Positions 1 through 11,460 of a stretch of 64,000 nt of DNA are shown in pieces. Positions within the stretch are counted from its first letter, which is position 1. Every line of letters starts with the position of its first letter. Position numbers and translations under genes: made by a program. Source of the DNA: Siphonodentalium dalli (taxonomy: Eukaryota; Mollusca; Scaphopoda; Gadilida; Siphonodentaliidae); contig CP136063.1 in assembly GCA_032622095.1 (NCBI GenBank), positions 181,699,956 to 181,763,955 of the forward strand, written 5' to 3'. The notes beneath the pieces were generated by a model, which worked only from the letters and a program-made list of their open reading frames with translations, was not told the origin of the DNA and searched no databases.

Positions 1-30
1 AGTGTAGCTTTAGCCACCAATTCAAGACAT

Positions 31-229
31 GTAATGGCCTAAATAATCGACTCCTTAACCATAGCAGAATTATGGGTAACTTTTCAGGATTTAGTCGGAA
101 ATATGGCTTATTGCCATTCATTGGAAAGAGCTTTCCGATGAATGGCAAGAAGCCATATTTCCGACTAAATCCTGAAAAGTTACCTATAATTCTGCTGTGG
201 TTAAGGAGTCGATTATTTATGGCATTACT
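31..229. repeat. Palindromic MITE, family A, copy 1
   Basis: Near-perfect palindrome of about 200 bp. The left arm reads out as TAATGGCCTAAATAATCGAC and its reverse complement closes the element. Eight copies lie in this window. The best-preserved ends are CAGTAATGCCC...GGGCATTACTG with TA on both sides (for example 8767-8959), which points to a non-autonomous Tc1/mariner-type element; that class is inference. This copy ends 14 bp before the stop codon of the minus-strand ankyrin/SOCS ORF. Confidence 0.85.
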
Positions 230-242
230 CTATGTACTTGGC

Positions 243-1325
243 TTAAAAGGTAAAGTCCCTGTGAATTAACACAAATGGTCTGTGAAATGCATTATCAATT
301 CCTTCAAACAATATGTCCGTGTCACCGAGAGTTAGATATAAGTGGACAGCTGGTGGGATAGAGACACCGAGTTTAGAACAAGACATATCCACATTGTTTG
401 TAATGTTTTTCCGGAACACACTCCTACATAAATGCGTGAGTGAATGCACTGTATTATTCATTCGAGAGCACCATATCACCAGCTGTTTACTGATCAGACT
501 AATCTGGCTCATCTCCTGACTCGACCACTTCCACCCCGCTGCCGTAAAGTACACGATAAATTTCTCGTAAAGAGAGTACATGAAATCCTTGTTGTTCCAC
601 TTTGATTCAAAATAGTATTCCATCGAGTTTATTAACAATTCCAGGTCTTTTTGATTTGATATTTTCAACAGTTTAATAGTAAAGTCTGATATTGAGATGA
701 GAAATGGATCAAAATCACCAAGCAAATAAACAGGTTGATGTCGGTGGAGTTTTAACAGTAACAATTCATGGTACTTCAGTGACTTTGAGTATTTCAGGCC
801 AAATTCTATTAACTTATTAAGAAACTGCTGTTTATCATTTTTCAGTGAGGTTATGACGACATACATCATAGCATCTCGGCACACAGGTTCCGCGTTCACC
901 TTCAGTAACTCGCCAATGATATCCCAGCAATGAGAATGTCGTGGTTCCTGGCAGTTATCAAACGCAGCAATCAATGCTACATCCAAGGGAGAAAACTGAT
1001 TAATATTCAAATGATTCTTATCACATCGATTCACATGCAGCAGAAGTTTGACTGTTTCCACTTGAGTTAATTTGATGGAAAGCATTAATGCACTATCACC
1101 TTTTTCATTGAGAGGTATGTTAACATCAAACGACTTTTCGATAATAGTTGAAATTTCATCAATATTATTGTTCTGGATTGCCTGCTCTAGCTCAGTCGAA
1201 TACTGTAAATAGTCTTCATCATCTTGATAACTTTCACGACTGTCTGTTGATTTGAGACTGTATCTTGGTGGTCTGGGAGCAGATGTTGACCATGAAGTGT
1301 TAAACTTTGTGTGATAATTCCCCAT
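243..1325 (-). CDS. Ankyrin repeat and SOCS box (ASB-like) protein, intronless ORF
   Basis: An uninterrupted 360-codon ORF starts with MGNYH and ends in TAA. Residues about 45-150 look like degenerate ankyrin repeats: NEKGDSALMLSIKL then VETVKLLLH, and later SPLDVALIAAF then IIGELLKVNAEP. Residues about 293-335 resemble a SOCS box: SLTHLCRSVFRKNI followed by LGVSIPPAVHLYL. ASB proteins use the SOCS box to recruit Elongin B/C and Cullin 5, with the ankyrins selecting the ubiquitination substrate; that role is family knowledge. The Met at 1325 is the first in-frame one. A TTTTAAACAG sequence just upstream could be a splice acceptor, so a 5' intron is possible. MITE copies abut both sides. The middle third (residues 150-290) is unassigned. 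The exact ASB subtype is not recognised, and a retrocopy is an alternative. Confidence 0.7.
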   Translation of the reverse strand: MGNYHTKFNTSWSTSAPRPPRYSLKSTDSRESYQDDEDYLQYSTELEQAIQNNNIDEISTIIEKSFDVNIPLNEKGDSALMLSIKLTQVETVKLLLHVNRCDKNHLNINQFSPLDVALIAAFDNCQEPRHSHCWDIIGELLKVNAEPVCRDAMMYVVITSLKNDKQQFLNKLIEFGLKYSKSLKYHELLLLKLHRHQPVYLLGDFDPFLISISDFTIKLLKISNQKDLELLINSMEYYFESKWNNKDFMYSLYEKFIVYFTAAGWKWSSQEMSQISLISKQLVIWCSRMNNTVHSLTHLCRSVFRKNITNNVDMSCSKLGVSIPPAVHLYLTLGDTDILFEGIDNAFHRPFVLIHRDFTF

Positions 1326-1378
1326 TGGGTCAGCTAAGTAAGTACCTGTTTAAAAGATCAATGATAACAGAATGAATA

Positions 1379-1543
1379 GAGTAATGCTCTAAGTAATCGA
1401 CTTCTTAACCACAGCAGAATTATGGGTAACTTTTCAGGATTTAGTTGGAAATATGGCTTGTTGCCATTCAGACTAAATCCTGAAAAGTTACCCATAATTC
1501 TGCTGTGGTTAAGAAGTCGATTACTTTAATAGAGCATTACTGT
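1379..1543. repeat. Palindromic MITE, family A, copy 2
   Basis: Shorter copy of about 165 bp. The loop is reduced: the left arm stops after the GTTGCCATTCA segment and runs straight into the right arm. It begins 53 bp upstream of the start codon of the ankyrin/SOCS ORF. Confidence 0.85.
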
Positions 1544-2029
1544 ATGCAAGGGTGGAAATAATTTGGGAAATTCTACACAGATACAGAATGTGGTCTATTA
1601 AATGGCCATTGTGGTAGAGACCTGGAGAACATTTTGTTCATGCATATAACACCAGGTTAGGGCTCTGCAAATATTTGATATTTGTTTTAATTATTCGATT
1701 CAACCTGGATATTCGATTCGACCTTTAAACAACAAATGGTAATTTTGATTTGAGAAAATTTGATTTGAGAAAAAATACAATCCGTCCATCAGAACGAGAC
1801 TTCAAGAATTACGTTAAATAGTAGGTTCATAAATATTTTTATATGTGTGCACTTGTAGTAACCACATCGTCAGAACTTCATTGTTCTTCACAACATTGCA
1901 GGTCAAAGTTGCGAATTCCTCCAAGACACAACTAGAGGTGTGACTGTCCCATTGGGACTACGGATACCCCCCTGTTTTTAAAATACTAAGATGTTTCACA
2001 TGTCAGTAAACATTTAGTTAAAATAATAA
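1544..2029. other. Non-coding stretch, nothing recognised
   Basis: AT-rich DNA without a supported ORF. Around 1660-1760 repeated ATTCGATT motifs follow AGGGCTCTGCAAATATT. This resembles the end of a hAT-like element such as the one at 57957, but I found no matching right end. Confidence 0.4.
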
Positions 2030-2722
2030 AATAACAGTTCCCATTGCAGGTGTACAACCATAACCCTAATCTTAAACCTATTGACCGAAAAATGTAGGAA
2101 TAAAAGCTTGGACAAAATTATGTATGTTGCGAAAAAAAATTCTAAGTTGTAAAAGGGGAATAACTCCACCAAAAAATGTCGGACAGACGTCATAATCGCA
2201 GGAGCACAGGTTCCCATGGTACTAAATATCAGTGCCAAGATTAAAAAACATTGACCGAAAAATGTAGGAATAAAAGCTCGGACAAAATTATGAATGTTGC
2301 AAAAAAAGTTTCTAAATAAAAAAAGGGGGATAACTCCACCAAATAATGTCGGACAGACGTCATAATCGCAAGTGCACAAGTTCCCATGGTACTAAATATC
2401 TGTGCCACGTTTTTAAAAAATTGACTGAAAAATGTAGGAATAAAAGCTCGGACAAAAGTATACATGTTGTGAAAATTTTCTAAGTCGAAAAGGGGGGATA
2501 ACTCCACTAAAAAAAGTCCAACAGACGTCATAATCGCAGGTGCACAGGTTCCCATGGTGGTTGATGTCTGTGCCAAGTTTCACGGAAATTGATCAAAAAA
2601 CGACTGAGAAAAACTCCGGACAAATTTGTGTCCACGGACGGACGACGCCGACGGACGGACGACGGACGGACGGACAAGCTGACTCCAGTATACCCCCCCT
2701 AACTTCGTTGCGGGGGGTATAA
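2030..2722 (+). mobile_element. Pearl-like (Helentron-associated type) element, copy 1
   Basis: Three full tandem units and part of a fourth start at about 2080, 2250, 2420 and 2587, a period of roughly 170 bp. Each carries AATGTAGGAATAAAAGC and GACAGACGTCATAATCGC. The last unit is followed by an ACGG-rich microsatellite (about 2635-2680) and a GC-rich terminal hairpin, TACCCCCC...GGGGGGTA, ending at 2720. This order of core repeats, ACGG microsatellite and hairpin is what I recall for pearl elements of bivalves. A second copy in reverse orientation lies at 53543-57000. Short ORFs here that repeat MGTCAPAIMTSV are translations of the unit, not proteins. Confidence 0.6.
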
Positions 2723-3024
2723 CTACAAGGAAGCCATGAGTGTAAAATTAATTGCAAATTCCACCTTTTGTCAAAAAATCAATGGGCGAGGAAATCTATT
2801 TTGTAATGTAATACAGTGGTTTAAATTTTGTCGAAAATGGCCCATGACATGCTTCCGAAATCAGATACAGTGTATGCAAAAAATAAAGTTATGTTACAAC
2901 ATTTTTGCAATATGTTTAACCTATTTAGTGAAATATTATTCTCAATTTATTCAACGATCATGGAAACAGCCACGTTGGTTTAGAAATGGGAATATAAACT
3001 TGGTAGTAAGAACTATCTTATACA
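2723..3024. other. Non-coding stretch, nothing recognised
   Basis: Sequence between the pearl-like element and MITE family B. A plus-strand ORF from 2736 runs into the MITE and has no domain-like content. Confidence 0.4.
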
Positions 3025-3482
3025 AGCCTGAGTTTAGTGTGCCTGTCATTTGCAGAATGAGGTCCCCAGAGGGTGAATTTAGTGATGCTATCCTGCATAG
3101 CGGGTTAATATTACCAAATTCACCCTCTGGGGGACATCATTCTGCTTAGACCTCATCTGCTATGGGAGATATAGACTCAGATTGAAGTTCCTAAATGGTG
3201 AATATTGTGATGTACACCCATTGGGAACCTCGATTATGCAATGTGTCGTCTGCCAATTTGGGGAAATAGAGAAACTAAACTAAAAAAGAAATAGAATCTA
3301 TATGAAGAAGTTTCTATAGAAATATGATAATAAAAAAACTTTCCAGTGAAGATGAGGCCAAAGCAGAATGAGGTCTACATAGGGTGAATTTGGTGCTGCT
3401 AGCCTGCTATGGGGGATAGCGTCACTAAATTCACCATCTGGGGACCTCATTCTGCAAATGACAGGCACAGTAAAGCCAGGTT
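3025..3482. repeat. Foldback MITE, family B, copy 1
   Basis: About 460 bp with inverted ends. The left end reads GTGTGCCTGTCATTTGCAG then AATGAGGTCCCCAGAGGG; the same sequence closes the element reversed at about 3430-3480. Other copies are at 18425-18851 (full length), 21555-21885, 32605-32716 (internally deleted) and 40975-41150 (partial). The superfamily is not assigned. Confidence 0.75.
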
Positions 3483-3530
3483 TGATGTTATACATTAAAT
3501 GTGAGCACCAAGATAATATGTAATATATAG

Positions 3531-3682
3531 AGGATCTACAACGAGTCCCCAGTTTATAGCGGAATTTACAAAACGAGTCTAGTAAATTCGGTCTGGGCCG
3601 AGCCTTTGGCGAGGTCCAGACTTAATTTACTGGACGAGTTTTGTAAATTCCGATATAAACTGGGGACAAGTTGTAGATTCTA
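3531..3682. repeat. Single-copy foldback palindrome
   Basis: Inverted repeat of about 150 bp. ATCTACAACGAGTCCCCAG at the left pairs with CTGGGGACAAGTTGTAGAT at the right. The arms contain AATTTACAAAACGAGT and its complement around a short GC-rich centre. Confidence 0.7.
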
Positions 3683-6600
3683 TTTATTACACGATCCAAG
3701 ACCTAGACAAAACATACTTAAATCAACAAATGGGACGCGAAACCAACATCGGCTTCTATAAGGCATGCGTTAACGTTTCGCGCAACTATGCGTTGTTTGC
3801 CCGCGTAAAGAAATAGTCCCAGATAAATAAAGACTCTTTGGCGTATTTATTTGCGTATATGTAATGACATAGCTTTTCAAACTCTTCATTCATTATAGTT
3901 TGTTGGAAAAATATTGGAAGCCATAGTATTTTTGAGACGTAGCGTACGGAATGTGAACAGACAACAAACCGGAAGTCAAAGGTCACCTGGCACTATTTCC
4001 TGTTATTAAACGAACATTTAATATCACAATTTATAGAATTGGTTTATTGAATGGAATAAGGGTAGGATCATGTAATAAATTCTATTCCATATTCAAGTCG
4101 ATTTTGAATTTCTGAATGGGTATTCGTTTCGAAATTTGATTCAAGTGAAAAATGGTATTCAGAGGGGACTACACTGGATGTATTTTGTACATATTTTATT
4201 TTCAAATTTTACTATATACATCAATAGATCTACCGTTACTTTATTTATCCTAATTCCCAAATCTTTCTCTGGTAACTTGTTTGATTAAGTAACGAGTCAT
4301 GATGTGTTAATGTTATGGTATAATTACTATTAATTAGACTACCGGTACTAGTAATCTTATTAACTTCTAATTTCTGATAGTGATGAGCCGATTGTCAAAT
4401 AGAGCCTTGCGCCGATTGCCGATTATTTGAGATCACAATCGGCCGATTCAGGTGCCGATTCCGATTATTGTAATAATTATACCAGAATATGTTATATGTG
4501 TTATATAATACTTAGAATTGGAAGTAAGCAACAACCGTAGTAATATGCCAGTACGCAGTATACATAAGTATAGGTTTGGGTAAGTATATAGGTAGGTATG
4601 GGCGAACTTGTGATCGAATACAGGCACATGTCCTGCAGAGGCTGTTGTGAGGGGCCTCAGTGTATTTATTGTAATGTATTGTATCGAAGAATCGACGATG
4701 CAATGCATTAACTTACCCATGTATTCTAGGCTATTCCACAACAAATTGTTTGAAAGTTTGATGTAGCCACGTGCATGACAACCTGTCAACAGCCCCCTCT
4801 TGATAACAATTCATCAAAAGGCATTTTTCTTTGATCCCAATTCAAAGACATCACATCAAAGGAAATGAGCCGAATGAACTAGTCGAAAATTACACGATGT
4901 TCATGTAAATTTCGCAGGCACGATTTCGGCATGGTCATCAAAATAATCATTGGTGGTGACCAAAACATGGCGTCACCTGAGGCTGACTGGATGGAATGAC
5001 ATTCACCCCCTGTGAACCGGTCCTGCACAGCGAGGTAGCAGTGGTTGTGGTACTATGTAAATGCGTTCGCAGGGGACCCCAATCACACCGGTAGCTTTTA
5101 AACATATCACGAATTGTCATCAGCGAACATATATAAGGATATAAAACATAATGGGTGAGATATTCTTGTTGAGAATTTCTTATTATTACCACAGATGACC
5201 AACTATATTTCTTACAAACAGATAAGTCGTATTGGCTGATAAAAATGAGATTTTTATCAACATTTTCACTATCGGACGAATAAACTGAAACTCTTGGATG
5301 TTTCACATTCATCGTCCATCTATTATCCACTAATTGTACTCCTCAATAGATACTGAATCAAATTTATTAATCTTTTGATGGCCAACAACCCCTTGGATCA
5401 CAAAATCATGGGCGATAGATTGGCAATGGTAACGTTCGCAGGGGACCCACGCTTCCAAATGATACTGTCTGCAGGTGGTAAGGGTATACTGTCTGACGGT
5501 GGTCTGCTATGAATGCAATGGGCTTTACTCGAGTAATAGCGATCACTTTTACTAATTATGTCACGTCAGGTTTATTTTTAAGCATATTAAACATTTCGTA
5601 ATGTTTCATAAACCCACAGTCGAACGATAATATATTTGAAACAAAATATGAAACTCACAAATAGGCGACAAAAATGAGACAAATTAAAGACGTATTTGCT
5701 TTACAAAATATAATATTAGTGTATTGTTGATATTTCATGGAAATAACCTGATAGTTTCGATAGATTTTTCCCATTTTCTAGCTGATTCTTATCAAAGTAC
5801 TTGTTTTTAGATCTGTTTATTGTCTTTTTTGTATATATATGTGGCATTTCAAGAATACATGCCTTTGGAACGCCCGATAGTTCTAAGACGTCACTCACGA
5901 CTCCTATCAAAATCCCGCGCTTTCAAAATTTCAATGATACTGTCTGCAGGTGCATGGTAAGGGTACTGTCTGTAGTGTCTGACGGTGGTCTATCAATTTA
6001 ATGGGCTTTACTCAAGTAAACAGTTTGTTTAAATATTGTTGAGAAAGGGGCTGCATTAAGTTGTTATAACTTGTGTCCCAATCCCTTGTAACTTTTGTTG
6101 CAATAAAATGTTTAAACCAATACTATAGTCATAACATACAAATTTCACCAGACGCAACACCACCTGCAGTCGTTACCATTTCATAGATTGCAACAACTGC
6201 AATCAGGATCCATAAACACTGCGTGTAGGACCATTCAACAGTTTCTTTGATTAAAAAAATAGAGCAGTTAAATAATAACGTATTACTCGCCATTCAGAAT
6301 ACAAGTATATGAGAACGATTTCTAATGAGCCATGCGATGTCTATTTTAATATATTATTTTTTGTCAACGATAATCAGTATTTTCTTGTTAAAAATGGGAT
6401 ATGAATACATAAATTGAACATTATGTATAAATGGATGTTAACACAAAAGCAGTATATCCTGCATAGGTTCTTTTGTAGTTCACAGTTGAATGTATTGATG
6501 TTGGACATAAAAATAAATTGCGACTTTTAACAATTTTAACAATTTAAAATTGTCAGTACATTTATTTTACACACAAATTTAACTTTACGTATTGCACACA

Positions 6601-7553
6601 GTTTGCGATACCTATCAATGATTATTTGCAGTGCCAAATGACAACATCCCAGGCTTTTATATTCCTCCAAATTCAAGTCGGTAAATGCTGTGCCCAAAAT
6701 ATTGAAATGTGCCCAAAATGAACTTGAGAAAGAAATAAAACACTATAATATGATTCCTTGACTTTATCTATGCCTCCTTATATTACAGTTGATATTCAGA
6801 ACTTGGTTTAAATTATCGACTGACTTATCTGTAGATATTGCAGTGCAGGAGCCATCCGGTTATAGATGCACTGGTCCAGGCCGAGTAACTTTATAGCCAT
6901 GTGGTAGCTCTACATGGGTCAGCCATTAATGTCGGGACTGCCTGATCGATAATATTGACATCCAAAAAATTCGGAATAGAGGACACAATGCTTGCTCTTC
7001 AGATGCAACGCATACTCTATGTACATGACATCTTAAAGATAATGCCTTGCATAACATAATCAAATGGGACAACAAAGTTCTGCCAGTCCTAAGCCTGGAT
7101 AAATGATGAGGGGAGTTGAACCAAGCAAAACTAAGTAAAGAATGAACTGAGAAGTAGTGCAAATTGTCCAAAGGCTGTGTTCTAGGCAGTTTAATTAGTC
7201 TATCGTCCATCAAATATCATTAAAATAGTTTTATTTGGTCATATAGACATTATGTATACATAATTATATGGAGTAAACTTATTTTTCTTATTTCTTATGG
7301 CTCGCTATGGCTTGGCGATTAGTAGCACCCTTCATTTTTATGCGCATTTTCCGTATTTTGTAGTGTTGTATAAAACTTACCAGCTACACATAGAGAGTAC
7401 CGGTATAATATATAGCTGAATTCAACAACAATATCTGATTTCAGCTATTGTAGCTGAATTTTTACATTTCCCAGACCTGGTCATCGACTGCAAAAAAGTG
7501 CAGATTTGCTGCACAACCACTACCTATTCCAAAATTGCAGCAATGGGTTTTGG
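3683..7553. other. Long gene-free stretch
   Basis: No ORF here has recognisable domain content. The largest (4947-5330 and 4448-4789, both minus) look like chance frames. Visible structure is limited to two things: a patch at 4380-4480 where CCGATT recurs on both strands, and the duplicated block at 5457-5540 and 5932-6015. Confidence 0.5.
5457..6015. repeat. Direct repeat pair about 475 bp apart
   Basis: A block of about 80 bp containing ATACTGTCTGCAGGTG, GTCTGACGGTGGTCT and AATGGGCTTTACTC occurs at 5457-5540 and again, with small indels, at 5932-6015. The DNA between the copies is not obviously repeated. Confidence 0.6.
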
Positions 7554-7918
7554 TCAAGCCGGAAAGGAAGAATTATGATAGAAAAACAACAATTTCCCCG
7601 GACAACACATATACTAATACATTTCCTTGTCATAACATTTACCTCCCTTTTCAAAAAAAGAGACATTTAATGAGCCTTTTTCTCGATCAGGCGAACGACT
7701 CGTGAAGTATTGCGGCCATTTCTCGGGTCTGTTCGATCAAGTTCGGGGCAAAAAATGGCCGACCTGCTTCACGGGTCGTTCGCCTGATCGAGAAAAAGGC
7801 TCGTTAAATGTCTCTTTTTTGGAAAATGAAGGCAAGGTGACACATTAGTATATGTATTATTTGGGAATCATCGTGGTTTGGTCGTGTCTTGTGTCAATTA
7901 TTCTTCCTTTCCAGACTT
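7554..7918. repeat. Foldback element of about 365 bp
   Basis: CAAGCCGGAAAGGAAGAAT at the left pairs with ATTCTTCCTTTCCAGACTTG at the right. Internally, GAGCCTTTTTCTCGATCAGG pairs with CCTGATCGAGAAAAAGGCTC. The central loop holds two near-repeats of GGCCATTT/AATGGCCG. No ORF. Confidence 0.75.
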
Positions 7919-8766
7919 GAAGTGACCTCTCCCATTACAGGCATCGCAGAAATTTCGATGTGATATCTTTATCCCTTAGATTTTTAACTAAACCACTGGC
8001 GCTAATGGGGTCGTTGTCATGTTTTATACATAGCTGCACATGTGTTGATATTTTTTGTAAGTTCATTTTCATCCATTCATCGATCAAACAACCATGCAGT
8101 TCTTTCGGTCCCTGTTTAATACTAAGATCAATATGCAATCGATGATCAATTTTATTGCATTTTCATCATTGTGATAAAAGATTTTTTCAGATTCAGATTC
8201 AATAAGATTTATTTGGTATTCAATATTTTACAGTTGATATATAACAACAGTACCCCACAAGAAGATTAACTTGCAAGGGCAGGGCCCTTATGCGTGTATA
8301 ATGATGCAGTATAATGTGTATGTATATTGGGTATATACACTGCGTGTGCGTATTTACAATGTGTTTAGTTTCTTCTAGAGATGGGCAAGAATGGGTGGGG
8401 GGCATGGGGTTAGGTGTGGGGGGATCAGGGTGTGAGATGGAGAATGTAATAATTTATGCTTTATCTGGTAGCAAATATGATTATCTTAATGTCTTAATGC
8501 TACCTGCGCGATCATCTTGCAATACTTGTATATTTTTCAAGAATGTGAGGAATACTTTTTTTAGGTGGTCAATGAAATATCGGGTGTGAATACTGCTTGA
8601 TTTGGTTGAGGAACGAGTTACAGTCATAATTAAGTTGATTGAGTTTGTATTGTTGATCAGAGGTACATGTAGATGAGTGACAAATAGTGACACATGGAGG
8701 ATATGTGGCATAAGTTTGTTGGCCTGCTCCTCACCAGGAGAGCTGACCAGGAGAGGGAGGATTATA
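7919..8766 (-). mobile_element. Possible LINE 3' tail, low confidence
   Basis: Read on the minus strand, the sequence ends near 8150-8225 with an AT-rich tail containing AATCTTATTGAATCTGAATC, a style common at the 3' ends of CR1/L2-type LINEs. A minus-strand frame at 8481-8711 could be a degenerate ORF remnant, but no diagnostic domain is visible. Confidence 0.25.
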
Positions 8767-8959
8767 CAGTAATGCCCTAAGTCATTGACTCCTTAACCAC
8801 AGCAGAATTATGGGTAACTTTTCAGGATTTAGTCGGAAATATGGCTCTCACTGAGAGCTTTCCTATGAATGGCAACAAGCCATATTTCCGACTAAATCCT
8901 GAAAAGTTACCCATAATTCTGCTGTGGTTAAGGAGTTGATTACTTAGGACATTACTGTA
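8767..8959. repeat. Palindromic MITE, family A, copy 3
   Basis: Clean copy with ends CAGTAATGCCC and GGACATTACTG, each flanked by TA. This is the basis for suggesting a Tc1/mariner-type target site. Confidence 0.9.
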
Positions 8960-9217
8960 CTATGAAAATAAAGAGTAGATTAATTTCTTCCCCCTCTTCT
9001 GGACAGTCTCTGCCATCAGCCCAGATCTGGGCTTTGGCGGCGTCACTGTATTGTTTGTCTAGTTTAATCATTTAAATCATATTTGTCAGGTAATATTTTT
9101 GAAATATTGTTACATATATAATTAAATTGTGATGCCGACCGATAAAATTTTCAGAAAGAGTAGTTTTATTGTGAAAAGTTAGAGGAAAATGACAAATTGT
9201 TTTGCACAATGGCGTCC
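8960..9217. other. Non-coding spacer
   Basis: No gene or clear repeat seen between MITE copy 3 and the minisatellite. Confidence 0.4.
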
Positions 9218-9570
9218 GACAACCAGGCTGATATCGATAACCTAATCCGACAACCAGGCTCATGACCAATATAACCTAATCTGACATCCAGTCTTATAAC
9301 CATAACCCAATAAGACATCCAGGCTCATATTCATAACTTAATCAGATATCCAGACTCATAAGTTATAACCATATCCTAATGTGACAGCCAGGCTCATAAC
9401 CATAACCTAATCTGACAACCAGTCTCCTAACCATAACCCAATAAGACACCCAGACTCATAACATAATGCAATCGGACAACCAGGCTCATAATCTAATGAG
9501 ATATCCAGGATCATAATCATAACCTAATCAGACAAGTTGAGACAACCAGACTCGTAACCATAACCTTATA
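9218..9570. repeat. Minisatellite of about 35-40 bp period
   Basis: Diverged tandem repeat built on CATAACCTAATC plus GACAACCAGGCTCATAA, about nine or ten units. Unit length varies and some units are truncated. It borders the 3' side of the minus-strand LINE. Confidence 0.8.
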
Positions 9571-9749
9571 CCAAATGCATATATGTGTGGGGCTCAAGTT
9601 CGAGAAAAAGAGTGCAAACAGTAAATTACATACTCCAAGCATAAATTTCAATAAATTTCTGTTTACTGAAACAAATATACGCATTTCATTTAATATGACT
9701 ATGTGTATGTAGGATATTTAGCAGCGAAACAGTTAATGAAATATGTTTT

Positions 9750-11460
9750 CAGGTATTTATGATATTAATCACTAGTTTCTATGCGAAGCTTACAATCACA
9801 TGGGAGTTCATTCCATAGACATCTGGCTCTGGTTGATATGACACTTCTTGCTTTTTTTTGTTTTTCTGAATTCACAATACATGTACAGATTTGAATTTGC
9901 TTTAAACCGTGTATTGTGGTTGTGGATATCATGTATATTAGTAAATATTGAAGACAGTGATTTGGGGAGTTTCTTTTGATGGAAATCATGTAAAATTTGT
10001 TTCCAATGTCCTTCATCAATAGCAAATTGTGGTCCCTGCATATTTCTGGTATGCTTTTTTGTTTATAAGATAGTGTGGCGATTGCTTTGTTTTGTATTTT
10101 TTCAAGATTTTCAAGGCTTTTCTTTGTTGTTGCACTCCATATGGCATTACAATAAGTGATATGTGGGATAATCAGTACAGAATAGATTGTTTTCATTGTA
10201 TCTCTGGGTATAAAATCACTGATTTTTCTCATGACTTCTAAAAATTTTGAGAGTTTTTGGTAATAGAGTCCACTTGCATATTCCATGATAAATTTTCTTC
10301 AATATTAATTCCAAGAATTTAGTGTTTTAACCCTTTGTATCTGACTTTCATTGATCTTGACCTTGCAATGGTAGGATAGTTATTTTTTTGCATAGATCTG
10401 TATTCGTAAAAATCATGTATTAATTAGTTTTTTCCAGGTTTGGAGATAATTTATTAGCAAGAAACCATTTGCTCATTGTCTCCATTTCTTTGTTGACTAC
10501 ATCATATGCCTTACTTATATCTTTATTGGAGTAAAATGCATTTGTATCATCAGCAAATAATATTAGATTCAGGTCCTTACATATATTTGGAAGATTGTTC
10601 ATATATATCAGAAAGAGTAGAGGGCCGAGTATAGATCCTTGTGGAACTCCATGCACACATTTGATCTGTTTGTGAAGATAATTGGCCTTCGTACTGTACA
10701 GATTGTTTTCTATTAGTCAAATAGCTTTGGAACCACTCCAGTGCAACCCCACGACATCCATAATGTTCCAAGTTTATTTAGCATTATATTATGATTTATT
10801 GTATCAAATGCCTTAGATAGATCAAGGAATACCCCAATGGTGTGTTCTCTATTATCTAGGGCTTGAGTAATTTTCTCTAAGAGATCAGTTAGTGCCAGAA
10901 TAGCTGAGTGATTCTTACTGAAGCCATATTGACTACCGGGTACTTTATAGGATATTATATTTTGGTTAAGAATTTGTTCAGTCAGTTGTATATACATAAT
11001 TTTTTTTCTAGGATTTTGGAAAATACAGGTAGCTAGCACAGAGACTGGCCTATAGTTACTTAATAGACTTAGAGTGGTTGGGTCTTTAGCTTTAAAAATA
11101 GGTACCTGTACAACTTTTGCTATCTTCATGAGGTCTGGAAATATTGTATGTGTAACGCACAACACTTGAGATCATCAATACCAGCAGCCTTTTTTGCACT
11201 GATATTTTTGAGAATTTCTATGATTGCAAGTTCATCTGTTGGTTCAAACTTGGTTGGAAAAAGAAAGAAGAACACTTGGGTTGATAAGGTTAAAGGTAAT
11301 CTGCTGGATTCTTGTTAGATTTAATTTTTGCAGCAAGGGTTGGTCCAATATTGATGAAGAATTCATTGAATTTGGTAGCAATTTCCTCTTTATTAATATT
11401 ATTAATATATTTATTTTCATAAAAGAACTCTGTTGTTTGGTTGGTTATAATAATTAATAT
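9750..11460 (-). mobile_element. Decayed non-LTR retrotransposon (LINE), reverse transcriptase region
   Basis: Read on the minus strand from about 11440 down to 9765, this encodes a reverse transcriptase in several frames. In order it shows an upstream segment (KFNEFFINIGPTLA; ILKNISAKKAAGIDDL), then FLDLSKAFDTINHNIM with the first catalytic Asp, HYGCRGVALEWFQSYLTNR, HGVPQGSILGPLLFLIYMN, the active-site box LILFADDTN, and a C-terminal segment with MKTIYSVLIIPHITYCNAIW. The order and motifs fit the CR1/L2/Daphne side of the jockey superfamily. Frame changes between segments and the lack of an endonuclease domain mean it cannot make a working protein. RT identity is secure; the clade is an inference. 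Confidence 0.88.

Noticed and set aside
2014-2576. Overlapping minus-strand ORFs with repeated MGTCAPAIMTSV peptides, looking like a repeat protein
   Set aside because: They are translations of the 170-bp pearl-like tandem units. The same peptide appears in the reverse copy at 53666-54026, and the units shift frame between copies.
1660-4160. A hAT-like element between AGGGCTCTGCAAATATT and the ATTCG-rich patch at 4090-4160
   Set aside because: The right side lacks the inverted terminal sequence and no target duplication was found.
4947-5330. 127-codon minus-strand ORF
   Set aside because: No domain, low-information composition and no supporting splice or repeat context. Such lengths occur by chance in 64 kb.
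9218-9570. Regularly spaced repeats resembling a CRISPR array
   Set aside because: Unit length and sequence vary, there are no unique spacers of constant length, and the window is clearly an animal genome. It is a minisatellite.
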